This document shows, piece after piece, positions 44,695 through 53,589 of a stretch of 64,000 nucleotides of DNA; within the stretch, counting starts at the first letter, position 1, and every line of letters starts with the position of its first letter. The DNA comes from an uncultured Prevotellaceae bacterium (GTDB lineage: Bacteria; Bacteroidota; Bacteroidia; Bacteroidales; Bacteroidaceae). Where the stretch lies: assembly GCA_902801375.1 (NCBI GenBank), contig CADCIB010000004.1, positions 62,001 to 126,000 of the forward strand. Direction: 5' to 3'. The notes beneath the pieces are model-generated. The model had not been told where the DNA came from and made no database searches. It saw only the letters and a list, made by a program, of their open reading frames with translations. The translations under genes were made by a program, and so were the position numbers.

Positions 44695-45423
44695 TTATTC
44701 CTCGGGCTTCATGTTGGTGTAGACGGTCTGAACGTCGTCGAAGTCCTCAAGGCGTTCCACCATCTTGTCGATAGTCTCGCGTTGTTCGGCGGTGACGTCT
44801 TTCAGGTCATTTGGAATGCGTGTGAACTCTGCGCCAGTCACCTCGAATCCGTTTTCCTCCAGGTGTTTCTGAATGGCGCTGAAGCTCGACGGGTCGCCGT
44901 AGATGGTGATGCTGTCTTCTTCCTCGTCAACGTCGTACTCGTCTTCCACGTTGTAGTCGATCAGGTCGAGGATGAGTTCGTCCATGTCGATGCCATCCTT
45001 ACGCTTGAAGGTGAACACAGCCTTGTGGTCGAAAAGGAAAGCGAGGCTTCCCTGAGTGCCGAGGTTGCCGTTGAACTTGTTGAATACGGAGCGGACGTCG
45101 CCTACAGTGCGTGTGGTGTTGTCGGTAAGTGTCTCCACGAAGATGGCGATGCCATGAGGTCCGTAGCCCTCGTAGTTCACTTCTTTGTAGTCGCTTTGGT
45201 CCTTGCCCATAGCGTTCTTGATGGCACGCTCGATGTTGTCCTTCGGCATGTTCTCGCGCTTGGCGTTGGCAATGATGGCGCGCAGGGCGGGGTTCATGTC
45301 TGGGTCAGGACCGCCTGCCTTCACGGCAATGGCGATTTGCTTACCAATCTTTGTGAATGTCTTGGCCATGTGGCCCCATCTCTTCAGTTTCGCAGCTTTG
45401 CGATATTCAAATGCTCTTCCCAT
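44695..45423 (-). CDS. YebC/PmpR-family protein
   Basis: 242 residues, full length. Begins MGRAFEYRKAAKLKRWGHMA and contains NPALRAIIANAKRENMPKDN, GYGPHGIAIFVETLTDN and LGTQGSLAFLFDHKAV, all hallmarks of YebC. These proteins act as DNA-binding regulators and, in other bacteria, as a translation factor for proline-rich stretches. It lies 68 bp downstream of pheT, and the short gap to the TSCPD gene points to one operon. Confidence 0.93.
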   Translation of the reverse strand: MGRAFEYRKAAKLKRWGHMAKTFTKIGKQIAIAVKAGGPDPDMNPALRAIIANAKRENMPKDNIERAIKNAMGKDQSDYKEVNYEGYGPHGIAIFVETLTDNTTRTVGDVRSVFNKFNGNLGTQGSLAFLFDHKAVFTFKRKDGIDMDELILDLIDYNVEDEYDVDEEEDSITIYGDPSSFSAIQKHLEENGFEVTGAEFTRIPNDLKDVTAEQRETIDKMVERLEDFDDVQTVYTNMKPEE

Positions 45424-45491
45424 TGTTGTAGAATTTTTATTTCGTTATTCGTTATGTCGATTTTGATGTAAATCCCTATTCTTTGCTATTG

Positions 45492-47939
45492 TTATCTGAG
45501 TTCAGCGTTGAGCTGCTTCTTCAGGTTGGTGATGATTTTCTGCATGATAGCCTCGATCTGTTTGTCGTTGAGGGTGCGCTGCTCGTCCTGAAGAATGAAG
45601 TTGACGGCATACGACTTCTTGCCAGCGGGCAGGTTCTTTCCTTCGTAGACGTCGAAGAGCTCCACGCTCTTGAGCAGTTTTCGCTCACTCTGATAGGCCA
45701 CCATTTCCACTTGTGCGAACTCCACGCTCTTGTCGAGTAGCAAGGCCAGGTCGCGGCTCACGGCCGGATACTTGCTGATTTCGTGGTAGAGCACTTGGTT
45801 CTTGCGTACCGCCTTCATCAGCGCTGACCAGTTGAGTTCAGCGAAATACACTTCGTTGGCGATGCCAAACTTCTTCTGCAGCTCGTGGCTGACGATGCCG
45901 AGTTCGGCCAGGAGCTTGCCACCACGGTTCTCGATGGCCATAGCCTGGGAGAACATGGGATTTTTGCTCTCCTTGAACACAATGCTTCCAAACGGCAGTC
46001 CGATGCGGCGCAACACGTTCATCACGTAGGCCTTCAGTTCGTAGAAGGTGCTTTGCTCGTCGGCATGTGCCCATGAACCTTCCACGCGCTTGCCTGTCAC
46101 CCAGAGTCCCAGGTGGTTTTCTTCCTTGTAGGCATTCATCGGATTCTCTGGGTCGGCCTTCTGCTCGTCGTGCAGATAGATGTTTCCGAACTCGAAGAAG
46201 CGCAGGTTGGCGTTCTTGCGGTTGGCATTGTAGGCGATGCTTTCCAGTCCGCCATAGAGCAGGGTCATGCGCATGACACCAAGGTCTGACGAGAGCGGGT
46301 TGAAGATGCGCACCATATCCTGTTGGTCGTCGTAATACGACGACTTGGTGAGCGAGTTGTTCAGTATCTCGTTGAAGCCGCAACCCACGAGCTGTTCGGC
46401 CACGAGATTCTCCATTTGATGCTTGATGTCTTCCTCTCCTTTCACCACGAGCGACGACTTCAGCTGTGTGGGAATCTCTACATTATTATATCCGTACACG
46501 CGAAGGATGTCTTCCACCACGTCGCAGGGGCGTTGAACGTCCACGCGGTAGGCAGGCACCATGAGCTTCAACCCGTCCTCACACTCTTCTACGATGCGCA
46601 TTTCCAGCGAGCTGACGATGCTCTTGATGGTCTCCACGGGTATCTCTTTGCCCACGAGCTGATGAACGTAGTTGTAGCTGAGGTCCACCTCGAAGTCGTT
46701 GATGGGCTCAGGATATACATCGTTTATCTGCATGCTCACCTTTCCGCCGGCCAGTTGCTGGCAGAGAATAGCGGCCTGCTTCAGGGCATAGATGGTCATG
46801 TTGGGGTCGACGCCGCGCTCAAAGCGGAACGAGGCATCGGTACTCAGTCCGTGGCGGCGTGCGCTCTTGCGAATCCATGTGGGGTGGAAGTAGGCACTTT
46901 CCAGGACAACGCTGTGTGTCGTGTCGTAGGTACCGCTGCCTTTTCCGCCAAACACACCGGCGATGCACATCGGCTCTTCTGCGTTGCAGATGGCCAGGTC
47001 GCGTTCGGAGAGTTTGTGCTCTACGCCGTCGAGAGTCACGAAAGGCGTGCCCTCGGGCAAGGTCTTGACCACGATTTTGTGGCCAGTCACCATATCGGCA
47101 TCGAAGCAATGGAGCGGCTGGCCATAGGCCATCATCACGTAGTTGGTGATGTCCACAATGTTGTTGATGGGTCGCAGGCCGATGGTGTTGAGCTTGTTCT
47201 TCAGCCAGTCGGGGCTTTCCTTCACCTCGCAATTGGTGATGCTCACACAGGCATAGCGCTTGCACGCCTCTTGATTCACAATCTCCACATCTATATTGAG
47301 GTCTTCATTGTCTACATGGAACTCATCGCACGATGGACGGTGAAGGCTTGTCTCATAGCCGTTCTGCTTGAGCCAGGCATAGAGGTCGCGGGCCACACCC
47401 CAATGCGAGAGGGCATCGGCGCGGTTGGCCGTGATGTCCACCTCGATGAGCCAGTCGCTTTCCAAATGGAAAAACTCTGCGGCAGGCTGTCCTACCTTGG
47501 CGTCTTCGGGTAGCACCATGATGCCCTCGTGGCTCGTTCCGATGCCAATCTCGTCTTCAGCGCAGATCATGCCGCACGAGTCGACACCACGCAGCTTCGA
47601 CTTCTTGATTTGGAACTCCTTGTCGCCGTCGTAGAGCGTGCAGCCAAGGTCGGCCACAATCACCTTCTGACCAGCGGCCACGTTGGGCGCGCCGCACACT
47701 ATTTGCGACGGTTCCTCACGTCCCAGGTCAACGGTCGTCACATGCAGGTGGTCGCTGTTGGGGTGCATCTCACATGTCAGCACCTTTCCCACATAGAGTC
47801 CTTTCAGACCGCCACGGATGCTTTGCACTTCTTCTAACGCGTCGACTTCCAGTCCCTCCGATGTGAGGGCGTCGCACACCTGCTGGGGTGTCAGGTCGAA
47901 GTCAACATACTCTTTTAGCCACTTATAAGAGATATTCAT
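45492..47939 (-). CDS. pheT: Phenylalanine--tRNA ligase beta subunit
   Basis: 815 residues. In order: N-terminal B1 region (ISYKWLKEYVDFDLTPQQV), EMAP/tRNA-binding-like B2 domain (about residues 45-155, with SDHLHVTTVDLG and CGAPNVAAGQKV), B3/B4 editing core, B5, then a class II-like catalytic-core homologue and a C-terminal FDX-ACB anticodon-binding domain (YPAVSRDLALLLDKSVEFAQ). It pairs with PheS to charge tRNA-Phe. The tRNA-Phe gene is 278 bp upstream on the same strand. pheS is not next to it in this window. Confidence 0.95.
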   Translation of the reverse strand: MNISYKWLKEYVDFDLTPQQVCDALTSEGLEVDALEEVQSIRGGLKGLYVGKVLTCEMHPNSDHLHVTTVDLGREEPSQIVCGAPNVAAGQKVIVADLGCTLYDGDKEFQIKKSKLRGVDSCGMICAEDEIGIGTSHEGIMVLPEDAKVGQPAAEFFHLESDWLIEVDITANRADALSHWGVARDLYAWLKQNGYETSLHRPSCDEFHVDNEDLNIDVEIVNQEACKRYACVSITNCEVKESPDWLKNKLNTIGLRPINNIVDITNYVMMAYGQPLHCFDADMVTGHKIVVKTLPEGTPFVTLDGVEHKLSERDLAICNAEEPMCIAGVFGGKGSGTYDTTHSVVLESAYFHPTWIRKSARRHGLSTDASFRFERGVDPNMTIYALKQAAILCQQLAGGKVSMQINDVYPEPINDFEVDLSYNYVHQLVGKEIPVETIKSIVSSLEMRIVEECEDGLKLMVPAYRVDVQRPCDVVEDILRVYGYNNVEIPTQLKSSLVVKGEEDIKHQMENLVAEQLVGCGFNEILNNSLTKSSYYDDQQDMVRIFNPLSSDLGVMRMTLLYGGLESIAYNANRKNANLRFFEFGNIYLHDEQKADPENPMNAYKEENHLGLWVTGKRVEGSWAHADEQSTFYELKAYVMNVLRRIGLPFGSIVFKESKNPMFSQAMAIENRGGKLLAELGIVSHELQKKFGIANEVYFAELNWSALMKAVRKNQVLYHEISKYPAVSRDLALLLDKSVEFAQVEMVAYQSERKLLKSVELFDVYEGKNLPAGKKSYAVNFILQDEQRTLNDKQIEAIMQKIITNLKKQLNAELR

Positions 47940-48045
47940 TGATTTACAGTTTATTCTGATTATAATTGATTGCGATTCTGGTCATGATGCAGTCATTTGC
48001 ATTGTGCATTCTGCATGAAGAATGATGCATTATAAAATGCGGCTG

Positions 48046-48077
48046 CAAAATTACAAAAAAATCATTATCCCCACAAA
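48046..48077 (-). promoter_or_regulatory. Promoter of pheT
   Basis: Minus strand TTTG (48077-48074), 20-bp spacer, TAATTTTG (48053-48046). The leader to pheT is about 100 nt; no T-box-like structure or leader peptide was recognised. Confidence 0.72.
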
Positions 48078-48161
48078 CATTCAAGAATATTTCTGCTTTC
48101 ACAATGTGAAAACTTTTGAAAATCGCATTCATCTATGATGCTTTTGTGTTGTATGAATGTA

Positions 48162-48202
48162 CAAAAAAAAAGGAAGCCCGGCTCCACGAGGGAAAACCGG
48201 GC
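48162..48202 (-). terminator. Terminator of tRNA-Phe
   Basis: GCCCGG (48176-48181) pairs with CCGGGC (48197-48202). On the minus strand it is followed by TTCC and a run of nine T. Lies just downstream of the tRNA. Confidence 0.85.
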
Positions 48203-48216
48203 AATGAAAGGAGGAG

Positions 48217-48289
<73 letters not shown>

Positions 48290-48321
48290 ATTTCGGTTGT
48301 GCTTCCTTTCTTAAGCGGGTG

Positions 48322-48353
48322 CAAAGGTAAGTAGTTTTTCTGAATGCACCAAA
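48322..48353 (-). promoter_or_regulatory. Promoter of tRNA-Phe
   Basis: Minus strand CAAA at 48350-48353 read as TTTG, 20-bp spacer, TACCTTTG (48329-48322). Confidence 0.8.
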
Positions 48354-48517
48354 TTTTTTTCCAACTTTTTTCAAAAAACACCTCATTTTCTTCAAATAAA
48401 GCTTTTTCTTGACGCTTTTTTGTCAGAAATGCATGGAAAAACTACTTACCTATTTGTTGCTTTTCCCTGGCGGTGAAACCCATTTGAGGGTCGTTTGCCA
48501 GTGGTAGATGTAGGGGA

Positions 48518-49690
48518 TTATTCTTTTACGACGCCAAACTTGTAGATGCAATGTGACGTGTAGCGCTGTCCGGGCTTAAGCAGAGCGCTGGGCCACTCAG
48601 GCTTGTTCGGCGTGTCGGGGTATTTCTGCGTTTCGAGGCAGATGGCGGCATGCTTCTCATATTTGATGCCTTTCTTGCCCGTCACGCTGCCATCGAGGAA
48701 ATTGCCGGTGTAGATCTGGATGCCGGGCTCGTTGGTGTAGACCTCCAGCATGATGCCCGTCAGGGGAGAGTAGACGCTGGCTGCCAGCTGCTTGTCGTTG
48801 CCCTTGCCGTCGTGGTAGCTTTCCAGGCACCAATTGTGGTCTATGCCGTTGCCATTCTTGATGGCGGGGATGGAGAAGTCGTTCACCACCTTGCCAATCT
48901 CCGTGGGTTGCAGGAAACTCATCGGCGTGTCCTTCACCCATTCCTTTTGTCCCGTTGTCATGAAGGTGGCATCGGTTGGTGTGTAGTAATAGGCGTTCAA
49001 GTAGAGCTGATGATTCTCAATGTTCTTCGTCGGATCGCCGTTCAGGTTGAAGTAAGAGTGGTTGGTCATGTTCAGCACCGTTGGCTTGTCAGTCTCGCCG
49101 AAGTAGCTGATGTCAAGGCTATTGTCGTGTTTCACCACATACGTCACCGTGACTTTCACCGTTCCGGGGAAGCCGTTGTCGCCATCGGGCGAGACAAGGG
49201 TGAGCATCAGCGTTGAGTCGTTCTCTTGTACGCCGTCGTACACTTGATACTGCCATCCGCTGGGACCGCCGTGCAGGCAATGGCCGAAGTTGTTGCGAGG
49301 CAGCTGATACTCCACGCCGTCGATTTTAATCTTGCCGTCCTTGATGCGGTTGGCATAGCGTCCGATGCTGGCACCAAAGTCGCTGGGCGAGTTCACCGTG
49401 TCGGCATATTGTCGGATGTTGTCGAACCCCAGCACCACGTCGGTGAGCTGAGCGTTCTTGTCGGGCACCATCAGCGACACCACGCGACCGCCGAAGTTGG
49501 TAATGCACACCTCCATGCCGTTATGGTTTTTCAGGGTGAAGAGTTTCACGGGCTTCTCGTTAATCACGGTGTCGAAGGCAGCAGGATTGAGGCCCGATGC
49601 CGTCAGTTGGGGTTCACTTGTGCCTGTGCAGGCCGTGCAGAGAATGGCTGCCATTCCTGCCGCGAAGATGTTTTTTCTGAAATTATGCAT
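48518..49690 (-). CDS. galM: Aldose 1-epimerase (galactose mutarotase), lipoprotein
   Basis: 390 residues. A lipoprotein-type signal ends ILCTAC (Cys21), so the enzyme should be anchored in the envelope. The mutarotase fold is shown by CITNFGGRVVSLMVPD, SPSDFGASIGRYANRI, NNFGHCLHGGPSGWQ (His/Arg binding segment), NHSYFNLNG with the catalytic His, and a late acidic YTGNFLDG. It interconverts the alpha and beta anomers of hexoses such as galactose; a periplasmic copy is common in glycan-degrading Bacteroidetes. No clear promoter was identified in the next 300 bp. Confidence 0.9.
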   Translation of the reverse strand: MHNFRKNIFAAGMAAILCTACTGTSEPQLTASGLNPAAFDTVINEKPVKLFTLKNHNGMEVCITNFGGRVVSLMVPDKNAQLTDVVLGFDNIRQYADTVNSPSDFGASIGRYANRIKDGKIKIDGVEYQLPRNNFGHCLHGGPSGWQYQVYDGVQENDSTLMLTLVSPDGDNGFPGTVKVTVTYVVKHDNSLDISYFGETDKPTVLNMTNHSYFNLNGDPTKNIENHQLYLNAYYYTPTDATFMTTGQKEWVKDTPMSFLQPTEIGKVVNDFSIPAIKNGNGIDHNWCLESYHDGKGNDKQLAASVYSPLTGIMLEVYTNEPGIQIYTGNFLDGSVTGKKGIKYEKHAAICLETQKYPDTPNKPEWPSALLKPGQRYTSHCIYKFGVVKE

Positions 49691-49995
49691 AATTGTTTTT
49701 ATGATGATGTGTCAAATTGCTCTCTTAGCTCAGAATATTGATTTCGGGTGTAAAATTACAACAAATATTCCTAATCGGCAATAGATATACGAAAGTTTTA
49801 ACGATTTTCAAGTATTCAGTCTGTGCCAAATATCGTTGCTTCAAGTGAAAATGAATGAAATTTGCTCACTTTTTGCGAAATTGTTTGGATAAGTCAAAGA
49901 ATTGCACTACCTTTGCACGGTGCATAAAAAGGCACATCTCATGCGTATGTGTTAGTCAATACATTGTTTATATAATACCATAAAAGATTCAATCT
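49691..49995. other. Divergent intergenic region galM / iorA
   Basis: 305 bp. The only strong signal is the rightward iorA promoter (49884-49915). On the galM side, TAATTTTA (minus strand, near 49752-49759) is a poor -7. No array, RNA gene or ORF was seen. Confidence 0.6.
49884..49915 (+). promoter_or_regulatory. Promoter of the iorA operon
   Basis: TTTG at 49884-49887, 20-bp spacer, TACCTTTG at 49908-49915. Leader about 75 nt. Confidence 0.78.
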
Positions 49996-51606
49996 ATGAA
50001 GAAACTATTGTTAGGAGACGAGGCTATTGCCCAAGGAGCCATCGATGCCGGCTTGAGCGGTGTCTATGCCTATCCGGGTACGCCCTCGACGGAAATCACG
50101 GAGTACATCCAGAACTCAAAGCAAGCAGCTGAACGCGGCATTCACCGCAAGTGGAGCACCAACGAGAAGACGGCCATGGAAGCTGCCCTCGGTATGTCGT
50201 TCATGGGCAAGCGCGCCCTGGTGTGCATGAAGCACGTGGGCATGAACGTTTGCGCCGATCCCTTTGTCAATAGCGGCATGACAGGTGCCAACGGTGGTAT
50301 CGTGGTGCTCGCCGCCGACGACCCCTCCATGCACTCGTCGCAAGACGAGCAAGACTCGCGCTTCTATGGCAAGTTTGCCATGATTCCCACGTTTGAACCC
50401 AGCTCGCAACAGGAGGCTTACGACATGATGGCCTACGCGTTCGACTATTCAGAGCGTGTTGGTCTGCCCGTGTTGATGCGTGTCACCACCCGCATGGCCC
50501 ATAGCCGCGCCGTGGTGGAGATTACGGATACGCCGCGTCCGCAAAACGAGTTGAACTACAAGGCAGAGTCAAAGAATTGGGTGCTGTTGCCCGCCAATGC
50601 CCGCAAGCGCAACGATATCGTCACTGCTCAGCAAGCCGCTTTGGAGAAGGATGCCCTGGAGAGTGAGTATAACAAGTATACCGACGCTCAGGACCATACC
50701 TTGGGTATCATTGCCAGCGGAATCGCCTACAACTACCTCATGGAATGCTATCCCAATGGTTGCCCCTTCCCCGTGCTGAAGATTTCTCAGTATCCGTTGC
50801 CGAAGGAAATGGTGCGCCGCATGACCGATGAGTGCGACAAGGTGCTGGTCATCGAAGAAGGACAGCCCGTCATCGAAGAGCAGTTGCGTGGTATCATGCC
50901 GGGCAACGCCGTGATTCAGGGTCGTCTGACGGGTGAGCTGCCCCGCACGGGCGAGTTGAACCCCGACCTGGTGCGCAAGGCTTTGGGTATGCCTGTCAAC
51001 GAGAACTATGCTCCTTGCGAGGACATCGTTCCGCGTCCGCCAGCACTCTGCCAGGGGTGTGGCCATCGCGACGTGTACACCGCTCTGAACGAGGTGCTCC
51101 GCGAGTATGAGAATCCACGCGTATTCGGCGACATCGGTTGCTACACGCTGGGCTTCCTTCCCCCGTTCCACGCCATCCATTCGTGTGTCGACATGGGCGC
51201 CAGCATCACGATGGCCAAGGGTGCTGCCGATGCTGGTCAATGGCCTTCGGTAGCTATCATCGGCGACTCCACCTTCACCCATAGCGGTATGACGGGTCTG
51301 CTCGATGCCATCAACGAAAATTCCGACATCGTGGTCATCATCAGCGACAACCTTACCACAGGTATGACCGGCGGTCAGGACTCTGCCGGTACGAACAAGT
51401 TCGAGGCCATCTGCCGCGGCTTGGGACTCGACAATGAGCACCTGAAAGTGGTGGTTCCCCTGCCGAAGAACATGCCGGAGATCACCAAGGTCATCCGCGA
51501 CGAGATCAACTACCACGGCGTATCAGTCATCATTCCGCGTCGTGAGTGCATGCAGACACTTCAAAGACATCTTAAACAAAAGAAAGCACAGGAGGCAAAA
51601 AAATGA
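49996..51606 (+). CDS. iorA: Indolepyruvate ferredoxin oxidoreductase alpha subunit
   Basis: 536 residues. N-terminal pyruvate-ferredoxin-oxidoreductase-like domain (GDEAIAQGAIDAGLSGVYAY, PGTPSTEI) and C-terminal thiamine diphosphate-binding domain: LCQGCGHRDVY, then IIGDSTFTHSGMTGLLDAIN with the GDS...N magnesium-ThDP motif closing at VIISDN. The archaeal C-terminal ferredoxin domain is absent, as usual for the Bacteroidetes form. The enzyme oxidatively decarboxylates indolepyruvate and other aryl pyruvates to acyl-CoA, or runs in reverse to make aromatic amino acid precursors. It overlaps iorB by 4 bp. Confidence 0.94.
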   Translation: MKKLLLGDEAIAQGAIDAGLSGVYAYPGTPSTEITEYIQNSKQAAERGIHRKWSTNEKTAMEAALGMSFMGKRALVCMKHVGMNVCADPFVNSGMTGANGGIVVLAADDPSMHSSQDEQDSRFYGKFAMIPTFEPSSQQEAYDMMAYAFDYSERVGLPVLMRVTTRMAHSRAVVEITDTPRPQNELNYKAESKNWVLLPANARKRNDIVTAQQAALEKDALESEYNKYTDAQDHTLGIIASGIAYNYLMECYPNGCPFPVLKISQYPLPKEMVRRMTDECDKVLVIEEGQPVIEEQLRGIMPGNAVIQGRLTGELPRTGELNPDLVRKALGMPVNENYAPCEDIVPRPPALCQGCGHRDVYTALNEVLREYENPRVFGDIGCYTLGFLPPFHAIHSCVDMGASITMAKGAADAGQWPSVAIIGDSTFTHSGMTGLLDAINENSDIVVIISDNLTTGMTGGQDSAGTNKFEAICRGLGLDNEHLKVVVPLPKNMPEITKVIRDEINYHGVSVIIPRRECMQTLQRHLKQKKAQEAKK

Positions 51607-52175
51607 AAACAGATATTATCCTTTGCGGTGTAGGAGGACAAGGCATCCTCTCTATCGCTACGATCATTGGTGAGGCAGCTCTCAACGAGAACCTCTATAT
51701 CAAGCAGGCTGAGGTTCATGGCATGTCTCAGCGTGGCGGTGATGTGCAATCGAATCTGCGCATCTCGTCAGATCCCATCCATAGCGACCTCATTGGCAAA
51801 GGCCAGGCCGACGTGATTATCTCAATGGAGCCGATGGAAGCCCTGCGCTACCTGCCCTTCCTGAATGAGAACGGATGGATTATCACCTCGTCGACGCCGT
51901 TTGTCAACATCCCCAACTATCCCGATATGGAGGTGATCAAGGCCGACCTGGCTAAGGTGAAGAACGTCATCGTCATCGACATCGAGCAGTTGGCCAAGGA
52001 CAACGGCGTGCCCCGTTCGGCCAACGTCATCCTCCTGGGTGCTGCCCAGAAGGCTCTCGGCATTGAGTACGACAAGCTCGAGGCTGCCATCCGCCGCGTC
52101 TTCGGACGTAAGGGCGAGGCCATCGTTGATGCCAATATCAAGGCATTGGCCATCGGTCGCGAGGCTCAGAAATAA
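51603..52175 (+). CDS. iorB: Indolepyruvate ferredoxin oxidoreductase beta subunit
   Basis: 190 residues, a single gamma-type PFOR domain. The N-terminus ILCGVGGQGILSIATIIGEA and the EVHGMSQRGGDVQSNLRIS stretch are characteristic of IorB. It starts inside the iorA stop (ATGA overlap), so the subunits are translationally coupled. Partner of IorA in the alpha2beta2 enzyme. Confidence 0.93.
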   Translation: MKTDIILCGVGGQGILSIATIIGEAALNENLYIKQAEVHGMSQRGGDVQSNLRISSDPIHSDLIGKGQADVIISMEPMEALRYLPFLNENGWIITSSTPFVNIPNYPDMEVIKADLAKVKNVIVIDIEQLAKDNGVPRSANVILLGAAQKALGIEYDKLEAAIRRVFGRKGEAIVDANIKALAIGREAQK

Positions 52176-52192
52176 TCATTAAAAGCGTTATC

Positions 52193-53503
52193 ATGAATAC
52201 ACCAATCAAGAGAGAAATCGTCGACGGACTCATTCAGGAGTTCGGCATTCAGGACTTTGCCAAGGCTACCATCCGCGAGGTGAAGCGTGTGGCTCAGTTT
52301 GCTGAAGAGAAGAGCGGCGTGGAATTCATCAAGATGGAGATGGGCATTCCCGGCCTGCCTGCCGCTAAGGTGGGTGTCGACGCCCAGATTCAGGCACTTA
52401 AGGATGGTGTCGCCAGCATGTATCCCGACATTCAGGGCTTGCCCGAGCTCAAGCAGCAGGCTTCGCGCTTTGTCAAGGCCTTCATCGGCATCGACATCAA
52501 TCCCGAGGGCTGCGTGCCCACGGTAGGCTCCATGCAGGGTGCCTTTGCCGCCTTCCTCACCTGTTCGCAGACCGACAAGAAGAAGGACACCGTGCTCTTC
52601 ATCGACCCAGGTTTCCCCGTTCAGAAGAATCAGTTGCAGGTGATGGGCGTGAAGTACAAGACCTTCGACGTCTATGCCTATCGTGGTGAGAAACTCCGTG
52701 AGAAACTCGAGAGCTACCTGAAGGATGGGAACATCTGCGCCATCGTTTATTCGAATCCCAACAACCCGTCGTGGATTTGCCTCAACGAGGACGAACTGAA
52801 GACCATCGGTGAGTTGGCCACGAAGTACGACACCATCGTGCTGGAAGACCTTGCCTATTTCGCTATGGACTTCCGCAAGGACCTGAGCCGCCCGTTTGAG
52901 CCGCCTTATCAGCCTACGGTTGGTCGCTATACCGATAACTACGTGCTGATGATCAGCGGTTCGAAGGCATTCAGCTATGCCGGCGAGCGCATCGCCGTCG
53001 TTTGCATCAGCAACAAGGTGTTCAGCCGCCACTATGCCGACCTGGCCGCCCGTTACGACGGACTGACTTTCGGTGCCGTGTTCTCTCAGCGTATGCTTTA
53101 TACGCTTTCATCGGGAACGAGCCATAGCGCGCAATATGCCCTGGCCGCCATCATGAAGGCCGCTTGCGATGGTAAGTTCAATTTCCGCGACGATATCATC
53201 GTCTACGGACAACGTGCCCACAAGCTGAAGGAAATCTTCAAGAAGCACGGTTTCCATATCGTGTACGACAAGGACTTGGACGAACCCATTGCCGACGGAT
53301 TCTACTTCACCATTGGCTATCCGGGCATGACGAGTGGTGAGCTGGCCCATGAACTGATGTACTATGGCGTATCGGCCATCTGCCTGGTTACTACAGGTAG
53401 CGAGCAGGAGGGACTTCGCGTCTGCACATCGTTCATCAAGGACCACCAGTACACGCAACTCGACGAGCGCATGGCCATTTTCGAGGCCAACAACCCGCGA
53501 TAA
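52193..53503 (+). CDS. PLP-dependent class I/II aminotransferase, probably aromatic
   Basis: 436 residues. Fold type I: YSNPNNPSWICLN carries the substrate-binding Asn, VLEDLAYFAMD the PLP Asp/Tyr, and MISGSKAFSYAGERIAVV the Schiff-base Lys258. Position 17 bp after iorB strongly suggests it makes or consumes the aryl pyruvate used by IorAB, converting Phe, Tyr or Trp to their 2-oxo acids (inference). A bidirectional terminator follows. Confidence 0.88.
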   Translation: MNTPIKREIVDGLIQEFGIQDFAKATIREVKRVAQFAEEKSGVEFIKMEMGIPGLPAAKVGVDAQIQALKDGVASMYPDIQGLPELKQQASRFVKAFIGIDINPEGCVPTVGSMQGAFAAFLTCSQTDKKKDTVLFIDPGFPVQKNQLQVMGVKYKTFDVYAYRGEKLREKLESYLKDGNICAIVYSNPNNPSWICLNEDELKTIGELATKYDTIVLEDLAYFAMDFRKDLSRPFEPPYQPTVGRYTDNYVLMISGSKAFSYAGERIAVVCISNKVFSRHYADLAARYDGLTFGAVFSQRMLYTLSSGTSHSAQYALAAIMKAACDGKFNFRDDIIVYGQRAHKLKEIFKKHGFHIVYDKDLDEPIADGFYFTIGYPGMTSGELAHELMYYGVSAICLVTTGSEQEGLRVCTSFIKDHQYTQLDERMAIFEANNPR

Positions 53504-53526
53504 GTAAGTCTGTTAGCGTTCAATAG

Positions 53527-53560
53527 AAAGAGCATGCTGCCCATCGGTAGCATGCTCTTT
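53527..53560. terminator. Bidirectional terminator between convergent operons
   Basis: AAAGAGCATGCT (53527-53538) pairs perfectly with AGCATGCTCTTT (53549-53560). T-rich sequence follows on the right; the leading AAAG gives a short T-run on the minus strand. It separates the aminotransferase from the ABC permease. Confidence 0.87.
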
Positions 53561-53589
53561 TATTTGGTAAGGAATTCATCCTATTCAAC

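Noticed and set aside
46323-47513. 396-codon plus-strand frame
   Set aside because: Antisense shadow of pheT, low-complexity His/Val-rich translation, no recognisable domain.
48054-48160. Attenuator or T-box upstream of pheT
   Set aside because: No T-box core and no Phe-rich leader peptide could be found; only a plain promoter is visible.
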